Translations under genes and position numbers: made by a program
In this document: positions 12,967-24,192 of the stretch, one piece after another
How the letters are laid out: each line of letters begins with the position of its first letter
Numbering within the stretch: the first letter of the stretch is position 1
Origin: Callaeas wilsoni
Taxonomy: Eukaryota > Chordata > Aves > Passeriformes > Callaeidae
Direction: 5' to 3'
DNA length: 64,000 bases
Assembly: GCA_013398955.1 (NCBI GenBank)
Contig: VWPU01002070.1
Span: 62,001 to 126,000, forward strand
The notes under the pieces: generated by a model
Databases searched by the model: none
The model's input: the letters and a program-made list of their open reading frames with translations, nothing else
What the model was told of the DNA's origin: nothing

Positions 12967-13285
12967 GTAGAATCACTGAATCATTTAGCCTGAAAAAGAG
13001 CTTTAAGTTCATGGAGTCCAACCATTAACCAAGAACTCCAGCTCCACCATCAAACCATTTACCCAGGTGCTACATATACATGGTTTTTTAAATAGCTCCA
13101 GGGACAATGGCTCAACGACTTCCCTTTCTGGTTTTTTCAAATGCCTGACAACCCCTGCCATGAAGAAATTTTTCCTAATATCCAATCTAAACCTCCCCTA
13201 GAGCAACTTGAGGGCATTTCCTCCTGTCCTGTCACTTGTTGCCTGGGAGAAGGGGCCAACACCCACCTAGCTACATCCTCATTTT
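12967..13285 (-). mobile_element. CR1 LINE 3' end, minus strand
   Basis: Read on the minus strand this is a 5'-truncated CR1 3' end. On the plus strand its 3' terminus appears first, as an eroded octamer tail (GAATCACTGAATCATTTAGC at about 12970). Then come GAGTCCAACCATTAACC near 13015, the CTCCACCATCAAACCAT block near 13042, CCTAATATCCAATCTAAACC near 13174, and CCTGTCCTGTCACTTGTTGC near 13223. These match the order of the 3' end of the avian CR1 subfamilies whose reverse complement reads this way. The octamer tail is much more eroded than in the copies at 2.4 and 41.0 kb, so this is an older insertion. The short open frames across it are remnants or chance. Confidence 0.9.
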
Positions 13286-14121
13286 TTTTCTTGGTTCTTC
13301 CTGTTTTGAAAATTATTTCACATCTAATACACTTTTGATAGAGTGTCAAGAATGCAAATAATATTCCAAAGAAATGAAGGATTAACTCTGAATAAAGGTC
13401 CATCCTAAGCTTAAAGGTGTACTGTCCCCATTTTAGAGAAATAATTTAAAAATAAAAGAGAATCTTCATGGTCCAAAAAAAGAAGAGTTTTTATCTCTAC
13501 TTTTTAAATGTTGAGAATCCCAGCTGTTTTTGTAAACTAAATTTTGAAAGACTACATAGGAAAAATACATATAGCTCTAATATTTGATGAGTGCAATATT
13601 GCATCAAATGGTGCAATTTCCTTGGTGAGCAGAGAAAGCCCTGCTCATGTAAAGCCTGTGCATTTTTAGCTTTGGCACTGTGAGAATCCTCTCCTCTGTT
13701 TTTGGTGCTAGGCCTCATAGGAATGAAAACAATTGTGTACATCTCTGTTTGCAGGTTTCTGCACCTGTTCCCTTGCTTGGCTCACATTGTTACGAAGAGC
13801 ATTTGCCATAGCCTTTAATAAGCCACAAAGGTTCTTGCTTTCTTAGTTATATTTGGCATGAGATATTTCTCCAAATGTGTGTAATAGAATAGGCCAATAG
13901 TTCTTTGAACTGCAACTGAAGCACTTCACAAACTGTTGGCTGTTTATCTACTTACTTAGAAATTGCAGATGACCATCAGTAGTCATGTATGTTAAAGATC
14001 AAGAAGGAAAAATGAGACAGCATTAAAGAAAAAAATTTAAAGTGCATGGAAGTAGTGTCATTGATTCAACATGCCGCTGATAAACCTTGTCTGTGACAGC
14101 AGAGCTTCTGTGCAGAAACTG

Positions 14122-14177
14122 ATTCCATGCCAGATTTAATGTGGAACATACATTCCATGCCAGATTTAATGTAGAAC
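14122..14177. repeat. 30-bp tandem duplication, two copies
   Basis: The segment beginning ATTCCATGCCAGATTTAATG occurs at 14122 and again at 14152, exactly 30 bases apart. The second copy differs at few positions (GTGGAAC against GTAGAAC). It is a two-unit tandem duplication in otherwise unique sequence, with no known family. Confidence 0.85.
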
Positions 14178-14330
14178 GTGGACAGATATGTTAACATTTT
14201 TATCACTTTTACCTCCACCTTCATCAGAGTTATTCTGGTTACAATAAATGCATGGAAACACAGATATTCAGTAACTGTGAGTTATTTCACTATTAAGGGG
14301 CCATTAAATGTACCTTTCTAAATTCTAAAA

Positions 14331-14346
14331 ATAAACAATTGTTTAT
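14331..14346. repeat. 16-bp perfect palindrome with paired forkhead-like motifs
   Basis: ATAAACAATTGTTTAT is a perfect palindrome. Each half holds ATAAACA, which fits the forkhead (FOX) consensus RYAAAYA on opposite strands. The reading as a binding site is inference only. Such AT-rich palindromes also arise by chance. Confidence 0.5.
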
Positions 14347-16398
14347 GCATCCACTCTTTGGAAAATACAGATAACAATAATGGGAACTTTCCCATTCTGT
14401 AAGACAGAAAATGATAACTCAATCTCAAAGAAGATAGATGGTTCTTCAAAATGCTCACTTCTCATTTATAAATATTTCTCATGCTCAGAGGTAAATCATA
14501 TGTTGCAGTTATGCATTCTTTTCCAATTTGCACAGGCAACCTTTTATATGATGTTTTTTTCCAAAACTATTGATAGAAAGGAGAAATAATACAACAATAA
14601 ATGTTCAGCAGATTTAATGTATAAAGGAAAAATAGATTGCTGCTCACATTTCTCTCAAATCACTTTTTCACCTGTCTGTGAAACATGTAAATAGAGCCCA
14701 TAATATGTATATAGACTATGATGTGAAAAGATAATTTTCAAATGCAATCTTTAGTGTGAAGAAGCTAATAAATAGTAGCATGGAAGGTGTCTCATGTCTC
14801 ATGTTGATGGTTGCATCAGAGTAGCAACCTAGCCTGGAGGATTTGAACCAACTGCTGGAGTCGAGTCTTAGGAAAGCATAGTAGTTAGCCTTGGTGAGAT
14901 ACTCCCTGAGTCTCATCTCTCTTTTAAAATGTGCTTTTAAGAATTAACGATAACCAATTTTTATGCTACTGAATGTAAAGTAGAGAGCATCAGGGTGATG
15001 GTATAAAATGATGTTTTCTGCTTATTTTCTTTAATGCTAATAAGTGAACTAGCTGAAAGACACTGAGATATATATATGTGGGAAGCTGTGCCTACTTAAG
15101 CCTTAGACTGTGCTTGGTATCTGACTGCAAAGCTATTGTAAAAGAGAAACTGGAGAAAAAAAAATCACTGCAGTAAGATTTACACATCAGCTTTTTAAAC
15201 CTTTTCACAAAAACAGCTGAAGAAATTGACTTTTCATAACCTCCTTCCCTAATAACTGTACTTTACATCACAAAGTCTGAGCTGCTCATAAATGAGTGAA
15301 TAGACAAGGTCTGCTTCAGTGGCTGAAACATATCATGTCCTTTTGTTCACATTTCAGAAGTCAATGACTTCTCTTTAATATAAGGGAGCAAGCCACTAAG
15401 AAAACTAACTAGCCAAGGGGAAAAAACCAAACAAAACCCCAAAAAAACTGTTGAAGGAAAATTACTTATTTACATCCTTGTGCTCTAATGGGATTTTGAA
15501 AAAAACCGAGCATTTGTTTCAGAGAAACACTTCTGACAATTGAAGAAATTGTTCTTGAATTTTACCCCACCTCTACATGGCAGCAAACCTGGGATGATTT
15601 CTCTTTAGGAAAGCACATCACTGGCAGATACAGATGTCTGTATTTGCCATGGGTAATTTACATTAAGCTTTCAGCTTTCTTAGATAGAGAGGACAGCAAT
15701 GTAATGAAAAAAAATCCTGATTTTTGTTTTGAACAAAACATTATGTATGAATGTAGTATGATAAATGATGCCAGGAACAAGGAACCTTCTGTTACTGTTG
15801 ATGAGAACAGTGATTGTATGCTAAAATAAGGAAAAGTAACAAAAGCATCATCAGTGTAATTCCATTTATACACTAGAACATGCAAATCTCATACTACAAA
15901 ATGCTTAAGAATTTTTAAAGGAATTGTTTGTGATATAAGTACAAGTAATAAATAAATTTAATCAGAAAACAGTAATACAACTGTGGGAGAAGCAGCAGAA
16001 CAAAATTTACAGTTTATGAACTGTGATTTTAAAAATGGAAAGATTAGGAAGGAATAATGGAAATTTTTAAAATATGGCAAAATATGCCCAATGAATGAAG
16101 AAAGAAAACAAGAAGCATTTGTCAGAATATACAAGATACCGAGTAGCTGGAAGCATCATCACCAGAACTGAATCCTTACTTGATCAGCAAACTTACCAAC
16201 TCACATATATAAAATCAGAATCATCTGGATTTTAATTTCAATATCAGTATGGCTGCTACTGCTGTTCAGAGAATTTGAGGATCCCTGTTTCTTAAGACTG
16301 AATCTAATTCCACATTGAGTTAGTACAGAAGGTTTCTGTGGTCAGCTCCTTGGGGAAATACATAAAGGAGAGAACATCCCTCAACAAATTATATATAT

Positions 16399-16419
16399 CA
16401 TTATTATTATTATTATTAT
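16399..16419. repeat. (ATT)n microsatellite
   Basis: Seven tandem ATT units follow a short (TA)n run at about 16391-16398. Confidence 0.85.
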
Positions 16420-16878
16420 GTAAGATAAAGAGTCTAAAGCTGTTATTCAGATATAAGACTTGATATAAAACTTACTTTTATCAGAGAATGACTGACAAAA
16501 AGCAGCCTCCACAGAAGACTCTACAGATTCACAGACTAAAGAAACTACCAGGGGAGTACTTTGCACAAATGAACCAAATCACATGCAAAGAAAGATATTT
16601 CCCACAGCTGGCCATATATAATCATCATATTACCTTTTATTTCTTAGTTGAAGTGCACATCTCTTTATCCTGCCTTCAAAAGGCATCTCTACTCAGAAAA
16701 AGGAACAAAATTTTTAAATTAGATAATGCTTAGGGACATTCTGTTAGACTTAGAAAAACTGAAAGTGATTTTATCCTGCCCAACTCCTCCCATTCCCCAG
16801 CTTCTGAAGATTTTCCTAGGTGTGACAAACTGTTTTTAAAGTCCTCAAAACTAAAATCAGAAAAGACAGTCTCAATGG

Positions 16879-16879
16879 T

Positions 16880-16921
<42 letters not shown>

Positions 16922-16940
16922 TTTTTTTTTTTTTTTTTTT
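16879..16940. repeat. T21-A20-T21 homopolymer block
   Basis: A run of 21 T is followed directly by 20 A and then 21 T, with no other base in 62 positions. Any T run can pair with the central A run, so the block is a perfect inverted repeat twice over. It could be a real A/T switch tract, two head-to-head retroelement poly(A) tails, or an error of sequencing or assembly in homopolymer DNA. I see no CR1 or other retroelement body attached on either side. Confidence 0.9.
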
Positions 16941-19900
16941 GTTAAATAAAGAAATACCTATTAAAAACATTATCTGAAAAGGCTGAAAAAATACGTCTGC
17001 TTTTTCACTCACGGTTATCATTCCATGACAGTAGTGAAAGGTACATCTTTTGCTGTCTCACTTAGAAATATATTGTTTTCCTCTCAGAAGTCTTACAGAA
17101 ACAGATCTGTGTTAAACTCTGCTGAGAAGAGCAGCCATAACAATACCTCCGCATGCATTTCTTCAGCTTGTATTTGGAAAATTGAAATGTGCCATAAGTT
17201 CTCAGCAGCATTTGTTGGGTTCAGAGACATTTGGTGACCATTTATCTGTGGCTACAGTTTTCGGTTTTTTCTTATCTTTCTCCACCATGTTTTCTGATGT
17301 GCTCTTCTCTCAATATTGAATACATAAGAAAATCAGCAGATATCCAATACCAATTAAGTAGTTAAGCAAGTACCAATATAAGAACAAGTTTAATTGAAAA
17401 ATATTAAAGTCCACATAAGCCTTGTTCTGGCATTGTTCCTGGTACCTGCCAGTTGCCTTCAGCAAATTATAAATGAACAGGTAAAGAATGATTAATGCCA
17501 GAAACCCATTGAAAGGTTCCAAAGAATGTGGGGCAGAGGAAGTCATTTTACAACACGGCTGCAACCATGCTGGCCTGTTTCTGAATTTCTGAATTTCTTT
17601 GGAAGGAATGTTTCTGAATTCTGAATTTCAGGCCCTAATGGCTTGTTTCTGAAAAAAAGAGGGATTCTTGAACCTTATGGAACTTCAAAATAAGCTGTTG
17701 TGAAAATTTCGTGTGGGACCCCAGTTCGTAAAAAACTACATTTAAAAAAGACACATTTTCAGCATTATACCTACCTAATTGGTCAAGTTTCCTTACTGAA
17801 CTTGGCAGTAAATAGCAAGATACCCACCTTCTCTGGAAAAGATACAAATGTTGCATGAGTTGAGATCAAATGTTTAAACTTAAGGTTGTGAACCTTAAAC
17901 AATTTTTGTTTTCTACAGGCAATAGCTGGAGATGTGCAGCTCCAGGCAGGGATTTCTCTCATCTTGAGGCAAGCCTCTAATGCAGGTCATCTGAATCCCC
18001 TCCATTAGGTATATATTTTTGTCTACTTATATAAACACAAAATTTATGATTAACCCATATTTAGATGCTTGCCTTCTTCAGTTATGAGGACATGAATCTG
18101 ACTCCATGTTATATTTTTGGATGTCCTGACATAGTCTGGAAAGCAAGTAGGAAGCTTATTTATAATTGCAATTCATTGTCTAAGTAAAATTATCATAATC
18201 TCTTCATATCCATTTAAAAGAAATGTAACATTTTATCATTTTATTTTTACATGTATTTTAGTACTTCTTAATTTTTTTTAAAAAAAAAAAAAAGATGGAA
18301 GAAACAGAGGATGAAGAATTCCCAGGTTTTTCCAATTCCGTGTAACTGCATATGTCTCTGACAGAATAGGGTAGATACTGGCTTTCAAAACTGAAAAACA
18401 CTGTAAATGTGCAGTATTATAATAGGTCACAAAAATCACAATACCTACTTTGCAGACTATTCAGTCTGATATTTTCTTATTGTAAGAATTTTACTGAAAT
18501 CCAAATAGAAGTTTAAAAAGTTAAAAGTAAATTAATGTTGGACTTTGGAAGTTATTTGCAATTACGCTGTTTATCCCATTACCACACAAATAATTTATTT
18601 TATTCTTATATGCCTTTGATTCTAAATATTAGCATGGAAGTATAAGAAAACACCAAAATGTTATATTAGTGTAGCTATAGATCCAAATTACACTGTAACA
18701 CAGTGAGAGAGCCAAGAGAATCTGTGTAATTTTGGATGTAAAATTTATTGAATTCTACACATACACTTCATTGTTCTAAACAGTCATTTAAAACGTAAAT
18801 TTATAATATGTTTAAAATTTGAATGATATTGCACAATACAAGGAAGGCTCACATAGGACTCTCTTGGGTTTTTTTTCCCAGTGGTTGAAGTGCTAAACAA
18901 TTTGGTTTATTCTTCTCTTAGACAATTCAGTGTACATACAGTAGATCAATAATATGCAAAGGAAAGAGATTATAAAGTATAGAGAGACAAGTTTTCATCT
19001 TATCTTTACTTAATATTAAGGTAATTTAAGCTAGTAAAACAATACTTGAATTCAGATTATTTTATTGTAGTAACATTTTGAAGAGAAGGAGACCAAATGA
19101 CCAATCCTGTAATTTTCATTTTCCTGGTTAGTGCATGTGGTCTGTGTAGATTATGATTGACAACTGATTCAATGTTGTTTTCAAAATGTTTTCCCAAGGT
19201 GTTAGTGATGAGTCACACAGAGCTGCTGCATGTCTACACTATCTCTCATCTAGTATAAGCTGCTAGAGACTTTGCAGAGCAGACTGGAAGACAGGCCCTT
19301 GTCTCCACAATGGTTCTTTGAAGTGAACAGCTACTGCTCATGTATTTCTGTAGCTGGGAGGAGTGATCTGAAGGAGTGCAGATCTCTTCAGCATCCAGTC
19401 TTTCCCAGAAAGGGTGGCTTGTGCTTCTCACTATCGGATGAGATCAAAAGGGAACAGACACACAATAGTTACATCATTAGTAACTACAATTTGGTACTTT
19501 TTTTTTTCAGAGGCTTCTTGAAATAAAGCAGGAACATCCCCCTTTGACATATATTTGAGAAAATAAAAGTGGATAAGAAGATGTTTAGGAGTCATGGAGT
19601 TTTTGCTGGGAAATGACCAAGCTCCTACTTTCCATGCTGCAGATGGGCATAATACTAGACAGAGGAGTGGTGTCTCCCCAGAATAGAAGGAATGCTGTAG
19701 AAATGGATGCTTCACTCTTCCATTCTTCTTCTAAATATAGAAAATTTTCATTAGACAGGAGACTTAGATTAACATTAGACCAGTCAGTCAGCCCATGAAG
19801 GGGCTGATGCCTGATGTCTTTGGAACAGAAAGTTGAGCTGCCCCTTTGTATGAGATAAATCCTTAGAAATTATTTGCCGGGGTGAGCTGTCTATCAGCTG

Positions 19901-21780
19901 ATCAACCAATTAAGCAATGAATCCCTGCTCTTTTAAGTGAAGGGTGCAAGTGTGTCAGCTGTGAAGCAGCTTGGGTGGTCTGAGGACAGTAACGGCTCTG
20001 TGAGAGGTGGGCAGGGCAAGCAGAAGCACAACATCCAGGTAAATTAACGGGGTTTGGGAAGCACTGGAGTGTGAAGATGCAGGAAACAGAGAAATAACAG
20101 CTATTTATACTGTATCAAATGGATGGGGACCGTGAAGGAGATTTTCCTCTAATTTCACCACTCCAAACAGAGCTCTGCTCTCTAATGGCCATCTAGTGAA
20201 TACAGCCAGACCTAACAACATGGATCTCATGTCGTTCACTGTACAACTTAAAATAAAGGAAAAAAAATATGTTTTAGGCTCCTTTATTTCCATCTGGAAC
20301 ATAAGACACGTTGGTCCTTTCCTGCCTAAATATCTCCTCCCATGAATCAGGCTCTTCAGGATCGCAGAGTGAAGCTGGACTTCCCTGAAGATGCTTCACC
20401 TTCCTTAGTGGCAATTAGGACAAGTGTATTAATAATGTTTGGGTTGCAGCTCTTAAGAGTCTGAAAGAGTTATTAATGGCTGTCTCTCCTCACACATTGC
20501 ATGCAGCAGTTCAAGTTTGCTGCACTTCATCACACACTTTGTTATCAGCCCTCTTTTTTCGTGCTGTGACTAGAGCACTACAAGAATATTCATAACTAGG
20601 GAAACTTTCCTTCCTTGCTTTTTACTTTTTAAGTCACATCTTACATTGGATCTGTGGTACTCTTGGTGCTGCTTAGATAAGGAGCAAAAAGACATGACTG
20701 CAAGGGAACTCTTTCCTTTAATTATTTTGCCAGTGGCACAATTCCTGACTGAAAAATACACAGAACTGCTCACAGTGTGAGAAACATTGGATTTCCTTTC
20801 CTTGAATCTCCAGGGACTTAATAACACTTGTCATTCTCTTCTTTCTCCCTTTTCACATAGAATTCTCCCCAACCAAGGGCTCCATCTATCTCCTTCATGA
20901 ATTCTTCAGTGGAAGAGTCCCACACAGGGCCACTGTAAGGGTGAGGTAAAACACTGACAAATAACTGTGCAAGTATTGGAGCCCGCTGGCCCAAGAGGCT
21001 GCAGGTTGTAAGTTGCCAGGGTGTATGAGGGGAGAGAGGAAGATTCATGGAAGAGAAGGGGAAAAGACATCAAGCCAGCAATCAAAGTGCCCAAAATGTT
21101 TCACTAAAGTTCTGCTATGGATAGAAGCGTTCCATTGTTTTTCTAACTGCTATTTCCTGGGCCCTAAAGAGTGAAGCATATACACATTATTATGCAATAT
21201 TTAAATATATACTTATGAAATATATATACACACATGAAGTTACATAACTACGGATATGTATAGCTACTGGTTCTCTTGAACTATTCTTATCACTTTCCTT
21301 TTTTCCACTTTAGCTTTTCCCTCAAATGAAGTGTAGGCAGAAGACTTAGAGAAGAGAATTATTTTAAATCAATGAACAAGTAGAGTGGTACTTTATGCTT
21401 TCTTGCGTCTGTTGTAATGAGTTATTCCCAATCTTCTAAGAGCTTATAAGTTACTGAAAACATGTAAGCAGTAGCTGGTATGTGGTTTTATTCATTTTGG
21501 AGCAGAAAAGTCTAGATCTGGGCTGATAAGCAAATGGATTTCCTTTCCCAGGAAAATCCAAAACTTGGCAAGGGCTGAAGTGTGTTTGTTTGTTTTCTCT
21601 TTAATGTTTTGATGAACTCAAGACCTATAAACTTGACTTTTTTTTGCTTTATTTATCATATATGAAAATAATTAAAAGAAAACATTCTAATCCCCAAAGA
21701 CCCTGGTGTTTGTGTTACTTAGAGTCAAATCTTAACTCTGTAAATTAGAAAACAGAATGGACCTGGACCATATATTTCAA
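16941..21780. other. Unique AT-rich non-coding DNA, about 4.8 kb
   Basis: No gene, exon or transposon is recognised. A small duplicated TTTCTGAATT-rich motif lies near 17578-17629. A T8-A14 homopolymer junction lies at about 18272-18293. Parts near 18.0-18.8 and 20.4-20.56 kb are high-complexity AT-rich sequence of the kind often conserved among amniotes, but conservation cannot be seen from one sequence. Confidence 0.55.
17578..17629. repeat. Short local duplication of a TTCTGAATT-rich unit
   Basis: TTTCTGAATTTCTGAATTTC at 17578-17597 recurs with one base deleted at 17611-17629. Each copy is itself an internal double of TTCTGAAT. This suggests replication slippage. Confidence 0.75.
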
Positions 21781-21800
21781 GGGGGTGGGGGTGGGGGGGG
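21781..21800 (+). repeat. G-run block, strong G-quadruplex candidate
   Basis: Runs of five G, five G and eight G are separated by single T bases. The eight-G run can itself supply two G-tracts with a short loop, so four G3 tracts are available. Such short-loop arrays are known to form stable quadruplexes in vitro in general. No function is visible nearby. Confidence 0.8.
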
Positions 21801-24122
21801 AAGCCTTTAATTCTGCTCTACTTAAAGAGGAAAAGGATGTTACTTCCAAGACGTAACTTGACACAAAGTGCTACCACCTTGCCAAAACATTTCTTTACAA
21901 CAATTTTTGATTGTTTGTTTGTTTGTTTCTATCAAAACTGCTATGTTTCCATAAAAATTTCTGTTTCTAATAAACTATCAGCTCTGAAATGAGAGAGAAA
22001 AAAGAAGGAAACTTCCAATTGGTGAGAGCCCATGAGAATACAAATCAAACAAAATTTGAATGAGCATCTCAATGTTTTGATGTTAACTGAACTCTCTTAG
22101 CCTTTGGGACATACTCACTAGTAAGTAAAAGACTGTCACTAGTTAAAAGAAAAATTAAACAAAAAAATACTAAGAAAAGCACAACTGGATTCTCGTAGGG
22201 TACTTTCTCCCCCAAATGAAATGTTCTTTTATCTGTGCCTTGGATTAATTTTGATAGCAAATGAGAACACTTTCCAGAAAATATCTATTAAAACCAGAAA
22301 CATTGTAAAAAATCTCCCAAAGATTTACATTCAAGGTACAGGTTCATATAATCAAAACAAAAATAAAACTTTTGCTAATGTTGACATTTTATGTTTCAAT
22401 TTCTAACCACATTTCCTTTTCTTGTTTAAGCTTTTGAGCTCCTTTTCTTTGTTATACATAAACATATAAGAATGGAATGAAGGGTAATATGATGAAGAAA
22501 CAGCCTCTATGGCATGAGCAGAGCTTAAAAAAATTTTCGGATTTGATTGCTAGATGTTAGATTTCTACATTCAAGATCAATTTTTTGAAGTGTTAAGCAC
22601 CTGCAATTCTCCACTGGCCTCATTTTTAGTTTAAATCATTTTTATTGACATGGTTAAAGATGGGTTTAGGAGTAAGATTTTTAAGAAAGTACTACTGTTT
22701 TGCTCTTTTCTGCTTCTTCATTTCCTCTTTTTCTTCCTTTCTTTCCTGAACACACACATGCACACAGAGAAAACTGCATTCAAATTTATACACAAGATTT
22801 TAAAAGCTAAGTAACAGTTCTAGTATGACCTAGCACTTTGTCCAATACTGTGAATTTCATCTAGGATAGGTAGACCTAGATATCAGTAGAATGAAATTCA
22901 AATTGGCAAAGGATAGAGTAACTATTACACTAGATGGACAAAAGAATAAAATTTAATTAACACTGATAATAATTCCTAACACTTTTTTTTCCTATCTATC
23001 TATCCTACCTAATGAATGATGAAGTTTGTAACAATGCCAGGTTGTTCACTCTCTAAATGATGCAGAGGAAGTCACAGATAATCAGCAAAAGAGAATTTCT
23101 CAATAAAAATGATGCAGTCTTTCAACTACAGTTTGCAAGACAGAGGTTGTGGGATGCCATTTTTTGCCTGTTGTCTGCACAACAGCAACATCCCAGAATA
23201 AAAACCTGTGTGAGAGTCTAGTTTCTTTTCAGTACTGGCTGTTTAAAGTATATTACTGATAGATAGTAGATAAGAATGGTTATAAAGATAAGAAAAGCAA
23301 AAGAGTGAGGTTTGGTTTATGGATTAAAGCCAGGAGAAAAAATTGTGCCTGGGATGTAATATGTAACCAGAGCTTGCTTACGTTTGCCTTCCCTTCACTG
23401 AAAGGAAGCCATTCAGGAAAGTTCAAGCATTTTCTACTGACCACTTACCTAATTTAATTCAGTAGAAAAACTCCAATTAACCTCAGGGCAACGTGATCTG
23501 ACCTCTTGTCTGGCCACTGTGCTGAGCTTGTTTGTTTATTAATCTGGCAGATTTAAGATATTTCTGGATCCATTCTATTAAGATAATTGTAATACTCACT
23601 TTTATTAGAGAAAGGCAATTATACCTTATTTGATGGATGTCACCGTCCTTTCAGGCATTAGTAAGGAAGATTAAGCTGCTTCCTGTACAGCTATTTGCAT
23701 GGCTACCTGAGCATGGTGCTTCTATTGTGTGCATATCACACTTCTTAAGCTATTCATCACTTTTTCTGAGTATAAAATCATTTAAAATGCACCTATCAGT
23801 ATCAATAAATGAAAGGAAGCAGATGTTTGATGTGTCTCTCATTGCACTGACAGGCGCCACACAGTGCTGAGACCCCCACTGTGTTCTCCAGGAGCTCAGC
23901 TTTTGGGTGTCCATAAACACAGTTTGATGGAAGGCCATACAAAAGAGTGGCATGGCCTTTGGCCTTTTTATGACGTGGTGGTTTTAGAAGGCTTTGTCTG
24001 AGGTAAACCATTGTACGACAGTCTCTTGAGTTAACTGGCACAAGCCTAATTTCCCTGACATCAATACGGATTTCAGATAAATCTATTCCACTTAGGTAAA
24101 ATGAAATAGAATATTTTTAAGG

Positions 24123-24192
24123 AGAGGGGCTTGGGGGTTTTTTTGCTGGGGTTTTTTTTTGTCTGCTTTGTTTTGAGTTTGGGGGTTTTTTT
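24123..24192. repeat. G/T-rich low-complexity tract
   Basis: Alternating runs of G (up to five) and T (up to nine) occupy most of this segment. It is the same kind of tract as at 1.57 kb. No gene reading is supported. Confidence 0.8.

Larger units (their letters stand above)
13286..16878. other. Unique AT-rich non-coding DNA, about 3.6 kb
   Basis: No gene or large repeat is seen. Local structures are a 30-base tandem duplication near 14122-14177, a perfect 16-base palindrome at 14331-14346, a C/A-rich run at about 15421-15450, and an (ATT)n run at about 16399-16419. Confidence 0.55.
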
